Source: Kuafuiihalomonas sp050331295 (GTDB lineage: Bacteria; Myxococcota; Kuafuiibacteriia; Kuafuiibacteriales; Kuafuiibacteriaceae). Taken from it: a stretch of DNA of 64,000 nucleotides. The notes beneath the pieces are model-generated. The model made no database searches, was not told the origin of the DNA, and saw only the letters and a program-made list of their open reading frames with translations. The stretch lies in the NCBI GenBank assembly GCA_050331295.1, contig JBHJGZ010000004.1, positions 310,001 to 374,000 of the forward strand, in the 5' to 3' direction. This document shows positions 34,198 to 43,979 of this stretch, piece after piece. Position numbers and translations under genes: made by a program. Positions within the stretch are counted from its first letter, which is position 1. Each line of letters begins with the position of its first letter.

Positions 34198-34716
34198 ATG
34201 AGGCTTTACCGAAAAATCATCCCCAAGATCGCCAAGGAACTCGTCAATCGTCTCCGCGGGGATGGCGACATCGAGGTCGATGACCAGAAACTCGAGGAGG
34301 CGGAGCTGGACGTGGCCGCCATTCTGGTCGAGTACTGCAATGCGGAAGACCGTCTGAACCAAGAGACCAAAGATGCCCTGAGCCGACGGGGCCTCTCGGC
34401 TGAGCGGTTCGGACAGGTCAAGAAGGGTCTTGCCGAGGCGCGCGGCCACAAGACCGGAGAGGAGGGGCTCGAGTTCGTGATCAACCAGATGCTCGAAGCC
34501 CTCATGCACTCCCGCAACGTCGAAGAGGTATTCGCTGAGGATCACGAGATGCGAAAGAAGATCACCGAGACGATGCGCAAATACCTTGGAATCGACGAAG
34601 AGATCGACCGAGAGGCGCGAAGCCGACTCAAGAACATGCGGGAAGGGAGCGTGGATTGGGAGGTCGAGTACGAGCGTCTCGTCGGTCAGCTGAAGCGCGC
34701 CCGCGGGCTCGGTTAA
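34198..34716 (+). CDS. DUF507-family protein
   Basis: 172 residues. Two similar halves start RLYRKIIPKIAKELVNRL and VEEVFAEDHEMRKKITETMR. Both halves consist of charged helices, ending SVDWEVEYERLVGQLKRARG. This is the DUF507 family, widespread in delta-proteobacteria and of unknown function. A GAGGA lies just upstream of ATG 34198; the frame runs further back without a good start. TTGACT occurs 70 bp upstream but lacks a well-spaced -10. It is convergent with gltX, with 11 bp between stops. Confidence 0.85.
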   Translation: MRLYRKIIPKIAKELVNRLRGDGDIEVDDQKLEEAELDVAAILVEYCNAEDRLNQETKDALSRRGLSAERFGQVKKGLAEARGHKTGEEGLEFVINQMLEALMHSRNVEEVFAEDHEMRKKITETMRKYLGIDEEIDREARSRLKNMREGSVDWEVEYERLVGQLKRARGLG

Positions 34717-34728
34717 CCCTTCGACGCG

Positions 34729-36192
<1,464 letters not shown>

Positions 36193-36272
36193 GGGGCCCG
36201 GCCAATTATCATGGTGGATCGATTCGCGAAACCGCGGTGGCCAAGTTGCGAAAGCGCGTGTCATGACGCCGT

Positions 36273-37262
36273 ATGCGGAAGCGCTTGGGCACCTTCCTCA
36301 TCGAACGGGGCTTGATTCGACCCGAGCATCTAGAAGAAGCCCTGATCTTGCAGCAGCGAATGGGCGTGCGCCTCGGTACAGCGCTGCACCGACAAGGGCA
36401 CCTCACGGAAGCGCAGCTCCTTCGAGCACTCGGAGAATTCTTGAACGTGCCTACCGTTGACCTCTCGAACACCCCGGTTGACCCAGCAGCCCTGGCGGCG
36501 GTCGGCGCGCGCTTTGCGTTCGAGCACGCGGTCTTTCCGGTTCGCATGCGGGTCGAGCGAGGCCGAAGAGTACTCACGGTGGCGATGGTCGATCCCCTAG
36601 ACGTCGGCACGACGGACGAGCTCGGCTTCGTGGCCAACGCCCGGATAGAATCGCTGCTGGCTGCACCCTCGGACGTCGACCGGGCGCTTCGCCTTCACTT
36701 CGGGCCGCAGACGGGGGGCGTCCGGGGGTCGGTCCCGAGTCCCATCCAGCTCGACCAGGAGACCTCCACCATGACCATCTATCGGCGCGGCGGAACGGAG
36801 GAGAAAATCAACACATCACCCACACCATCTTCAGGATGGGCACCTCCGAGCGCGCCGAAGTCCGAGCACCCGGGAACCGTCGGGCCCAGGACTCCGCCCG
36901 CGCCCGCCGTGGCTGCAACTTGGGAACGCTTTCCGAGGGTGTCGGAGCAGGAGATGGCGCCGGCGCCCGCCGAGCGGGTGGAGGACGCGGACGTCATGCA
37001 CGCGGAGCCGATCCTTTCCCTATCCTCGAGTGATGTACTTCCGCTCTCGAGCCCGAGCCTGACTTCGCCCGGCATGGTGGAAGCCTTGATTTCGAAATCG
37101 GGTCAGACGGTGGACGCGGATTTGGTGCTTCGGATGGAGCGTCGTTTTTGGGCGTTGATGCGCATCTTGGCTCGTCAGGGCATCATCACCAAAGAAGACT
37201 TCCTCCGAGAGCTGGAGAGTGACCAGGGCTCGAACCCGCCTTCGACCACCAAAGCATCCTGA
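36273..37262 (+). CDS. stand-alone MshEN (GspE N-terminal) domain protein
   Basis: 329 residues. Residues about 4-60 hold two tandem 24-residue MshEN motifs beginning RLGTFLIERGLIRPEHLEEA and RLGTALHRQGHLTEAQLLRA. A PTVDLSNTPVDPAALAAV segment and a VLTVAMVDPLDVGTTDELGF subdomain follow, as in GspE/PilB N-termini. No Walker A ATPase is attached. After residue about 150 the chain is low-complexity Pro/Ser, with a final helical patch (LRMERRFWALMRILARQGII). MshEN motifs bind c-di-GMP in type II secretion and type IV pilus ATPases, so this may be a c-di-GMP effector. It is divergent from gltX. Confidence 0.8.
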   Translation: MRKRLGTFLIERGLIRPEHLEEALILQQRMGVRLGTALHRQGHLTEAQLLRALGEFLNVPTVDLSNTPVDPAALAAVGARFAFEHAVFPVRMRVERGRRVLTVAMVDPLDVGTTDELGFVANARIESLLAAPSDVDRALRLHFGPQTGGVRGSVPSPIQLDQETSTMTIYRRGGTEEKINTSPTPSSGWAPPSAPKSEHPGTVGPRTPPAPAVAATWERFPRVSEQEMAPAPAERVEDADVMHAEPILSLSSSDVLPLSSPSLTSPGMVEALISKSGQTVDADLVLRMERRFWALMRILARQGIITKEDFLRELESDQGSNPPSTTKAS

Positions 37263-37352
37263 CCGTTTTTCGCCGAATCAGCATCCGTCGTCCCTCGGTG
37301 CGGAACGATAGCCATCACCGTCCACCTCGGAAAGGGCGCAACATCTACCGCG

Positions 37353-39419
37353 GTGAAGGTCGCGTTCTGGCTGGGTGCTCACCTGGCGTATGCGGGAACC
37401 GCCAGCCCGGTGACGTTCGGGGGGGTGGTTTCGGAGGTGGATGGTCGTGGAGGCGGATACCTCCGATTGGGCGTGTGGAATGGACACTCGGTGGTGCGCA
37501 CCGTGCGCGTCGACCATGGGCTCTGCGGTCAGCCCGGTTCCTGGATTTACGGTACCGGCGTGCCACGGGGGCCTCGAGCACGAGGGTCTCTCGGCGCATG
37601 GGATGAAGCGGATCGATGGCGGCTTCGTGGCATCGACGGTGGCCTGAACATCCTTCGCTGTCGGAGCCGTGGCCCGACCTCCTGGAGGCAGGGGGTCGTG
37701 GCCTTCATTCACCGGGGTCGCGCTGGTCTGACCCGGGCGATTCGACGCCGAGATCTCGGTCAACCCGGCGAGGTCCTGGTGAGCTTGTCCACCGGAGACC
37801 GCTCTGGACTCGCCCCTCAGACGCGACAGGACCTCGCCCGCTCGGGTCTGGCGCATCTGTTGGCGATCAGCGGCCTTCACGTGGGGCTGTGGGGTGCCCT
37901 GGTGTTCGGGGTGGGCTGGTGGGTGTTGCGGTTTTGGCCGGCCGTGGTCATTCGCTGGGGCGCGGTCCCCGCAGCCGCTCTCTTCAGCATGCCCCCGGTG
38001 GGGCTCTATATTGTGTGGATGGGTGGGTCGGCCTCGGCCGTCCGGGCCGGGGCCATGGTCTCACTGGTGTTGCTGAGTCGCGTGCTTCGACGACGACCCG
38101 AACCGTGGCGGATCTTCTTCCTCGCCATGGCGGGCATCCTTCTCATGCATCCCTCGTGGATTCAGAGCCCGAGCCTTCAGCTCTCGGCGGCGGCGGTGGC
38201 TGCCATCCTCGCGGCTCGCCAGCGGAGCCGTGGGCCGTGGTGGGCTCGCTCGCTGCGCGCAGGATGGGCTGCGACCTTGGGGACCGCGCCGGTGACGTTG
38301 GCCTGGTTTGGCACCGTCAATGTAACGGGGGGCTGTGCAACCCTCGTTGCCGGTCCGCTGGTCTCTTGGGTCCTGGTGCCGGGGGCCGCGGCGGCCGCGG
38401 TCGTCGAAGCGGTGGGTCCGCTGGCATGGGCGGACACGATCTGGCTGGCGTTGGCCAAGGTCGCCCAACTCCTGCTGGTCATGGCCGAGTCATGGGCGGG
38501 ACTCCCTTTTTCGACCCTCCGGGCAACACCGGGTCGGTGGCCTGGGTTGGTTCCATCCGTGCTCGTTCTTCTCCTTCGACCCACACTTCCGTGGAGCCTC
38601 AATCTGGCCGGCAAGGCCCGCAACACGGCAGGGCGTCGGATGGGCCGCGGTCTCCGGGCTGGGCTCGCCTATCTCGCCATGGCCGGGGTCCTGTTCTGGC
38701 CAGGGCCGTCTGTCCGGCCACCTCGGGTTACATTCCTGCCGGTGGGCCACGGTGATGCAGCGGTGGTGGAAGTGGAACGACGCGTGGTGGTGGTGGACAG
38801 TGGCACGCTCGGCGCGACCCGCAGCATCGTGGAGCCGTATCTCGCTGAGCGTGGTCATCGTCGCATCGACCTCCTGGTCCTGAGTCATCGAGACGCGGAC
38901 CACGACGGCGGCGCCGAATGGCTTCGACGAGCTTTCGACGTCGTCGAAGTCTGGTCGGTTTCCGAGCCACCTTCTTCCGGCGAGAGTCGGCGATTCGGGC
39001 CGCTCCGCATTGAGAACGTGGGGCCAACCGTGGGGGAGGGTTCGGACAACGACCGAAGCCTGGTGGTCATGGTAGGGGGTCCGGAGTGTCGAATCCTGTT
39101 TACCGGGGACATCTCCGCGGAGCGTGAAGCTGCGATCGCACCCTTCATTCGCTCGGTCGACGTGGTGAAGGTGCCCCATCACGGAAGCCGGACCAGTTCG
39201 AGCCTCGAGCTGCTGCGTCGCGCCCGCCCCCGAGTCGCGGTGATCTCCACCGATGGTCATCGATACGGATTGCCGTCGCCGGAGGTCGAGCGTCGCTATC
39301 GTGAGTCCGGAGCGAAGGTACTTCGAACCGACCAGGAAGGAAGTGTCTCCGTCCTTTGCGATCCGACCGGACTCCGAGTCAGCACTTTTCGGCGAGGGTC
39401 AGTGTTCCATGAGGGGTGA
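37353..39419 (+). CDS. comEC: ComEC/Rec2-family DNA-uptake channel
   Basis: 688 residues from GTG 37353. An N-terminal OB-like region with few motifs is followed by the competence domain at about 135-440 with multiple helices (LARSGLAHLLAISGLHVGLW is the family signature). The C-terminal metallo-beta-lactamase-like domain at about 455-670 contains LPVGHGDAAVVEVE, LVLSHRDADHDGGAEWL, LFTGDISAEREAA and VVKVPHHGS. ComEC is the inner-membrane channel for transforming DNA. The N-terminus is shorter than in many homologues, and the window holds no other competence gene. The 3' end overlaps the carrier gene by 21 bp. Confidence 0.88.
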   Translation: MKVAFWLGAHLAYAGTASPVTFGGVVSEVDGRGGGYLRLGVWNGHSVVRTVRVDHGLCGQPGSWIYGTGVPRGPRARGSLGAWDEADRWRLRGIDGGLNILRCRSRGPTSWRQGVVAFIHRGRAGLTRAIRRRDLGQPGEVLVSLSTGDRSGLAPQTRQDLARSGLAHLLAISGLHVGLWGALVFGVGWWVLRFWPAVVIRWGAVPAAALFSMPPVGLYIVWMGGSASAVRAGAMVSLVLLSRVLRRRPEPWRIFFLAMAGILLMHPSWIQSPSLQLSAAAVAAILAARQRSRGPWWARSLRAGWAATLGTAPVTLAWFGTVNVTGGCATLVAGPLVSWVLVPGAAAAAVVEAVGPLAWADTIWLALAKVAQLLLVMAESWAGLPFSTLRATPGRWPGLVPSVLVLLLRPTLPWSLNLAGKARNTAGRRMGRGLRAGLAYLAMAGVLFWPGPSVRPPRVTFLPVGHGDAAVVEVERRVVVVDSGTLGATRSIVEPYLAERGHRRIDLLVLSHRDADHDGGAEWLRRAFDVVEVWSVSEPPSSGESRRFGPLRIENVGPTVGEGSDNDRSLVVMVGGPECRILFTGDISAEREAAIAPFIRSVDVVKVPHHGSRTSSSLELLRRARPRVAVISTDGHRYGLPSPEVERRYRESGAKVLRTDQEGSVSVLCDPTGLRVSTFRRGSVFHEG

Positions 39420-40766
39420 GTTTGCCTGCTTTTCGCCGGTCATTCGGTGGTACTCCCGCACGATGAACCAAGCCAGCGCCAACCAAACGCCCACCAATGC
39501 AACGTTGGAGAGTGCGTACGACCGGACATCGAAAGCCAGGAGGTTGCTCCCGAGGAAGACGAGGACCGCAGAGCTGACGTCCCCCATTCGAACGCAAAAG
39601 GTGTCCACTGCCTGTTTGGCGCGATATTTCATCTCCCGAGTAGTCGGGAGCCAGAGCATGTTTCGCAGCGTGTTGTTGAGGCTGTAGTCGGTGGCGTTCT
39701 CCAAGATCTTGCCCACATACAGGATCGTGAGGATCGGCAGTATGGCCACCGCAGTGGCATCCAGAAATGCGATGACCGGGAGGATGAAGAAAGAGGGCCC
39801 CAAGCCGAAGTATTTCACGAGACGGGAGACCACGAGCATTTGCATCAAGACTCCCAGTATATTTACATAGAAAAAGAAGTCACTGTACTGAGCTCCGATA
39901 TATTGACCTTTTGCATCCGCGGCAATCTTCCCGGCCTCAACGAGGCCGTCGGCAGTGTTCGAAATCAAGAGGCTCAGCATGAATTCACCGTTTGTATTTA
40001 CAAAGGTGAATATGAAAGAAAAAAGAGCGAGAAGGATCAAGTAGCGACTCGACAACACCATGGCAAACGCTCCCTTGGGTGCGGAGGGCTTCGCGTCGGT
40101 CTTTTCTTCTTCCACCCCGTACGCGCTGTTCGGACGACCGCTTTCACGCACGTGTACGACGTGGGTCAGGAGCGCACAACCCGAGAGGAGAAGACCGGCG
40201 ACCAGCAGCATTGGATAGGTGCCCAGTACGCGAATGAGCTGCCCGGAAACGAAACTTCCAATGGCTGCACCTATCGATGCTCCGAGACCGATCAAAGGAA
40301 AGATGCGCTTGCCTTCGGCCTCGGCGTAGACATCGTTGGCGAAAGCCCAGAATTGGGCGACCACCATCATATTGAAGATGCCAACCCAAAGATAAAACAA
40401 GAGCCCCAAGAAACTTTGAGTCCAGGTGAACTGAGAAGCTACATAGAAAATGGCGAGATGAGATACAAAAAACAAGGTGACGCCAACGACAAGGCGGTTT
40501 CGGCGTACCCGGCTTGCATAGCGAGAGTACATGGGAACCACGACCAGTAGTCCCAGTGCGATCCCGGCGCTCATGTACGATTTGTATTGAGCGCCTGATT
40601 CCATGGCCAAGATCAGAGCTTCGCGTACCGGCTTGATCACGTAGTATGCGGTCAAGAGCACGAAGACGTTGAGCGCCAGGAGGAGGGCGGTGATGCCTTC
40701 TCCGGGGCGAAGTTCAGTGACGATGCTGAGGACGCGCTCGAGTCCGGAACGCTCGCGGGCTGACAC
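39399..40766 (-). CDS. ATP/ADP-translocase-like (Tlc/NTT-type) carrier
   Basis: 455 residues and about 11-12 hydrophobic helices. The opening (LLLALNVFVLLTAYYVIKPV, then REALILAMESGAQYKSYMS) is typical of the NTT/Tlc nucleotide-transporter superfamily. Other segments are VVAQFWAFANDVYAEAEGKR and GLGASIGAAIGSF. TLC proteins of chlamydiae and rickettsiae exchange ATP for ADP; the free-living relatives have unknown substrates. The frame has local A/T-ending codon runs around 39840-40030. The C26 hydrolase gene is 31 bp upstream on the same strand. Confidence 0.82.
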   Translation of the reverse strand: MSARERSGLERVLSIVTELRPGEGITALLLALNVFVLLTAYYVIKPVREALILAMESGAQYKSYMSAGIALGLLVVVPMYSRYASRVRRNRLVVGVTLFFVSHLAIFYVASQFTWTQSFLGLLFYLWVGIFNMMVVAQFWAFANDVYAEAEGKRIFPLIGLGASIGAAIGSFVSGQLIRVLGTYPMLLVAGLLLSGCALLTHVVHVRESGRPNSAYGVEEEKTDAKPSAPKGAFAMVLSSRYLILLALFSFIFTFVNTNGEFMLSLLISNTADGLVEAGKIAADAKGQYIGAQYSDFFFYVNILGVLMQMLVVSRLVKYFGLGPSFFILPVIAFLDATAVAILPILTILYVGKILENATDYSLNNTLRNMLWLPTTREMKYRAKQAVDTFCVRMGDVSSAVLVFLGSNLLAFDVRSYALSNVALVGVWLALAWFIVREYHRMTGEKQANSPLMEH

Positions 40767-40797
40767 CGGAGGGCTATGTCAGCGATCGCTGGCGGAC

Positions 40798-41502
40798 TCA
40801 AGCGCGTTGGACCAACGTCCGGTAGAGCGCGAGACTCACAGCGTTGTTCAGCAGTTCGGGATGCCATTGCACACCGAACCATCGATCGTCGCCGCCATCG
40901 GCGGCTTCGATGATCCCATCGGGGCTTCTTCCGAGAACCCGCACGCGGGGGCCGAGACGTCCGATGGCTTGATGATGGGTGCTGTTGACCTGGATGATGT
41001 CGCCGCACGCCGTTGCCATCCATCCAGACAGGGTCACGGTGTGCCACGGTTCGGTCGGGGTCGTGGGCTGCTCGTGTTCCCCTGCGTGTTCGACTTCGGC
41101 GTGGATGTCGCCGATCAGGGCGGCGCCCTCCAGAACGGCAAGCAGCTGAAGGCCGCCGCATACGCCAAACAGCGGTTTTCTTTGATGAAAGCATGCTCTC
41201 GCCAAATCGACTTCGAAGCGGGTGCGCTCCGGGCGCGGGTCATCGATTCGACCGGAACGTGTCGCGCCGGAAAAGGCGGGAGGCAGGTCGAACGCACCTC
41301 CGGTGATCACCGCACCGTCGCAGCACGCGGCGGCTCGGGTGCCGGCATCTGCTTGGCCATCTGGCCCGACCACCAACGGCTGGCCGCCGGCTCGAGCGAC
41401 TTCCCGCGCATACGCTGCTTTCAGCACCCAAGCGCCGAATGCTACGCCGCGCCTCGATTGCACCCCGAGGTCCGTCGTGATGGCGATGAGCGGGCGCCGC
41501 AC
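40798..41502 (-). CDS. class I glutamine-amidotransferase-like hydrolase (peptidase C26)
   Basis: 234 residues from GTG 41502. Catalytic Cys is in FGVCGGLQLLAVLEGAAL, and the His/Glu pair in FGVQWHPELL. Upstream are VVGPDGQADAGT and GAVITGGAFDLPPAF. The C26 family includes PuuD-type gamma-glutamyl-gamma-aminobutyrate hydrolases and related gamma-glutamyl peptidases; the substrate here cannot be set. It starts 79 bp from the divergent yraN gene and is 31 bp upstream of the NTT-like carrier, with which it probably forms a two-gene operon. Confidence 0.85.
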   Translation of the reverse strand: MRRPLIAITTDLGVQSRRGVAFGAWVLKAAYAREVARAGGQPLVVGPDGQADAGTRAAACCDGAVITGGAFDLPPAFSGATRSGRIDDPRPERTRFEVDLARACFHQRKPLFGVCGGLQLLAVLEGAALIGDIHAEVEHAGEHEQPTTPTEPWHTVTLSGWMATACGDIIQVNSTHHQAIGRLGPRVRVLGRSPDGIIEAADGGDDRWFGVQWHPELLNNAVSLALYRTLVQRA

Positions 41503-41581
41503 GGGAGAAGCAGACCGAGCTCACCCTCCATCGTCAACGGTACGAACCGGGGCTCTGGCATGTCCCGTGCACTCAATCTGC

Positions 41582-41959
41582 ATGGTGCAAGAACATACCA
41601 CGGACAAGGGTCGGCGATACGAAGCTTTGGCGGAGCGCGTGCTGGCCCGGCGCGGCTACAGCTTCGTGGCGCGAAACGTTCGATACGGCGGCGTCGAGAT
41701 CGATCGGGTGGCTTGGCATCGAGATGTGCTGTGCTTCATCGAGGTGCGGGCCCGGCATTCGGCAGCTTTTTGCCATCCGGTGGAAACCGTCGACCATCGA
41801 AAGCGACGGCGCTTGGTTCGTGGTGCTCACGCGTACCTCCATCGGCACTTCGACGGTCCCATGCCGATGGTGCGCTTCGATGTGGTGACGGTGGTATTCG
41901 GACCCTCTCTTCCCGAGGTTCGCGTGTACGAGGCTGCATTCGACGGGTCCGATTGGTAG
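41582..41959 (+). CDS. YraN/UPF0102-family endonuclease-like protein
   Basis: 125 residues, normal length. It has the restriction-endonuclease-like fold motifs KGRRYEALAERVLARRGY, GGVEIDRVAW (E-x-D) and VLCFIEVRARHSAAF (E-V-R in place of the usual E-V-K), then VETVDHRKRRRLVRGAHAYL. Homologues are suspected Holliday-junction or repair nucleases; function is not established. ATG 41582 is used; the frame extends up to 41222 through the divergent gene and is not credible there. rsmI follows 9 bp after its stop. Confidence 0.85.
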   Translation: MVQEHTTDKGRRYEALAERVLARRGYSFVARNVRYGGVEIDRVAWHRDVLCFIEVRARHSAAFCHPVETVDHRKRRRLVRGAHAYLHRHFDGPMPMVRFDVVTVVFGPSLPEVRVYEAAFDGSDW

Positions 41960-41968
41960 GCCCGTGAG

Positions 41969-42871
41969 ATGCCCTTGTTCGTCGTGGCCACCCCCATCGG
42001 CAATCTGCAGGACCTGGCTCCCCGAGCCCTGGAGGTTCTCAAGGGCGTCGATGTCATTGCCTGCGAAGACACCCGAGTGACCAGTCGACTGACCCGAGTC
42101 TTCGGCATCGAGACGCCTTTGGTTTCCTTCCATAGCCACTCCCCCGACTCGGTGTTGAGGGACCTTTCCGCGCGGCTTCGGGACGGCGCCCGGGTGGCCT
42201 TGGTCAGCGATGCGGGGACGCCCGGCATCAGCGACCCGGGTCGTGAACTGGTGGCCGCGGCTCGAGAAATGGGAGTGGAGGTGTCTCCGCTGCCGGGGCC
42301 GTCCGCTCTGACGGCGCTCGTGTCGGCATCCGGGTTGCCGGCGGCCCCCCTGCTTTTTCTCGGCTTCCTGCCCCGTTCCGGCAAGCGCCGCGATCAGCAG
42401 CTGCGCTGGATCGAACAGCTCCCGGTGTCCACGATCCTCTACGAATCGCCGCATCGGATCTGTGCCACGCTGCGGGAGCTGGCGGCTCGATTCGGGCCTC
42501 GGCCGGCGGTCTTGGCGCGGGAGATGACGAAGCGCTTCGAAAGCTTCGAAATCGGCAGTCTCTCGGAGCTGGCGGAGCGCTTCGACGAGCCGCCCCGCGG
42601 TGAGGTCGCGTTGATGATAGGGCCGGCATCCGGCGAAAACGCAGAAGAGGACGAACCTGGTGACTTGGAAACGTTGTGGGTCCGCGAAGCGGGCCGAAGC
42701 CTCGCTTTGGGGCGCACCCCCAGCCAGGTGGCGAAGGAGATGGCGGTTCGGTCGGGAAGAAGTCGCAAAGAAGCGTACGCCTGGGTCCTGGCTGCGCAAC
42801 GGCAAGAGCGCGACGAGGATGGGAACGACGAAGCCGAGGATGGACGAGACGACGGCGGGCGGCTTGGCTAG
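41969..42871 (+). CDS. rsmI: 16S rRNA (cytidine1402-2'-O)-methyltransferase
   Basis: 300 residues. It begins LFVVATPIGNLQDLAPRALE, then VDVIACEDTRVTSRL, VALVSDAGTPGISDPGREL and LPGPSALTALVSASGLP, all signatures of RsmI. A C-terminal helical region of about 55 residues is rich in charged residues. RsmI methylates the 2'-O of C1402 in 16S rRNA. Its stop and that of the convergent response-regulator gene share one CTAG. The yraN-rsmI pairing is common in Gram-negatives. Confidence 0.96.
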   Translation: MPLFVVATPIGNLQDLAPRALEVLKGVDVIACEDTRVTSRLTRVFGIETPLVSFHSHSPDSVLRDLSARLRDGARVALVSDAGTPGISDPGRELVAAAREMGVEVSPLPGPSALTALVSASGLPAAPLLFLGFLPRSGKRRDQQLRWIEQLPVSTILYESPHRICATLRELAARFGPRPAVLAREMTKRFESFEIGSLSELAERFDEPPRGEVALMIGPASGENAEEDEPGDLETLWVREAGRSLALGRTPSQVAKEMAVRSGRSRKEAYAWVLAAQRQERDEDGNDEAEDGRDDGGRLG

Positions 42872-43809
42872 CTATCGTTCTTGGTCAGTCGCTGCAGTTC
42901 CTCGCGAATGATGGCTTCGGCGAGTTCCGGTACCACCTCCCACGCGATGCGTTCGATGACCTGTTGCGCCATGCTTCGTAGCTCCTCCCGGCTCAATCCG
43001 GAGGGAAGCTCGTCCGACGCCTGATGGGCGACCCTCTCGACCGGACTCCGGAGTTCGGACCGCCCGCGGTCTGCGGATTCGGGATCTCCTTGGACCGACC
43101 GAGGGCGTCGAGGCTCCGGCTTCGGGTCCACCTCGGAAAGACGGGGAGTCGGCGGGTTGGAGGGCCTCGGCGGTGCCGGCGGGCGTTCCGGCGCCCGCGA
43201 CTCCGAGGCTCTGGGGCTGGAGCCGTTCACCTCTCTCGGCGGTGGGGGTGGAGCGGGTACCGTTGGGCGGGGCGGCTCCTTGGGCGTCGACGAATCCTGT
43301 GCGGGGGAGGGAAGGGGGTCGAGGTCGATGGACTCGGCCTCGGCTTCCGGAACGTCCTCGATGTCGATGGCTTCGATCTCTTCGACGTCGATATCCGGCG
43401 ACCAGCTCGAGGCATCGTCGCCTCGGGCCGGGCCCCGGGCCGGGCCCCGGGCCGCAACGGCATCCTGGATGCGGTCGATGAGGATCTGGCTCTGGAACGG
43501 CTTATCGATGAAACCGATGACGCCGATGGAGGCGCCGCGTGGTGCGTCGAAGGGATGTCGAGCGCTGGTCAACAGAAGGACTGGCGCACCGTCACCCTTG
43601 GATACCAACTCCCGGGCGACGTCGTATCCGTCGTCGTCGGGCAGGACGGCGTCGACGACGATGGCGTCCACCTGTCCGGAGGCGAGGCGTGAGAGGGCCT
43701 CGGCCCGGTTGGAGACGCCGTGAACTTCGAACTCGGTGGTGCGAAACGTGAACTCGATGGCCTTCCGGATCGTCCGGCTGTCGTCCACAGCAAGGATGGT
43801 CTTGGTCAT
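42868..43809 (-). CDS. single-receiver response regulator with long Pro-rich tail
   Basis: 313 residues. Residues 1-125 are a complete receiver: acidic pair at Asp9/Asp10, phospho-acceptor Asp53 (IVVDAVLPDDDG), Thr/Ser at LLLTSAR and Lys in GFIDKPFQ. Residues about 130-265 are acidic then Pro/Arg-rich low complexity with GPARGPARG. A final amphipathic helix (SMAQQVIERIAWEVVPELAE, AIIREELQRL) ends the chain. The receiver plus Pro-rich linker plus Glu-rich C-terminal helix layout resembles RomR of Myxococcus, but the match is architectural only. No DNA-binding domain is present. ATG 43809 starts at the receiver. It is divergent from the Ser/Thr kinase. Confidence 0.85.
   Translation of the reverse strand: MTKTILAVDDSRTIRKAIEFTFRTTEFEVHGVSNRAEALSRLASGQVDAIVVDAVLPDDDGYDVARELVSKGDGAPVLLLTSARHPFDAPRGASIGVIGFIDKPFQSQILIDRIQDAVAARGPARGPARGDDASSWSPDIDVEEIEAIDIEDVPEAEAESIDLDPLPSPAQDSSTPKEPPRPTVPAPPPPPREVNGSSPRASESRAPERPPAPPRPSNPPTPRLSEVDPKPEPRRPRSVQGDPESADRGRSELRSPVERVAHQASDELPSGLSREELRSMAQQVIERIAWEVVPELAEAIIREELQRLTKNDS
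43424..43453. repeat. all-GC 12-bp direct repeat inside the response-regulator gene
   Basis: CGGGCCGGGCCC occurs twice in tandem with a partial third copy. Each unit is largely self-complementary, so the tract can fold strongly. It encodes the GPARGPARG part of the linker on the minus strand. Confidence 0.85.
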
Positions 43810-43979
43810 GCCGAACCCCGACGATGATCGCCGGATAACCCCGCATGGAGGGGTAACACGGGGCTGGAGGCGAATCAACGACCGGGCTCCGGACGCATTC
43901 CGCCGGTCCGTCGCCCGCATCAGCCCGGGTCTCGGCCAAGACGTGGACGCACACGTCGCGTCCACCTAGCCTCGCGCCG

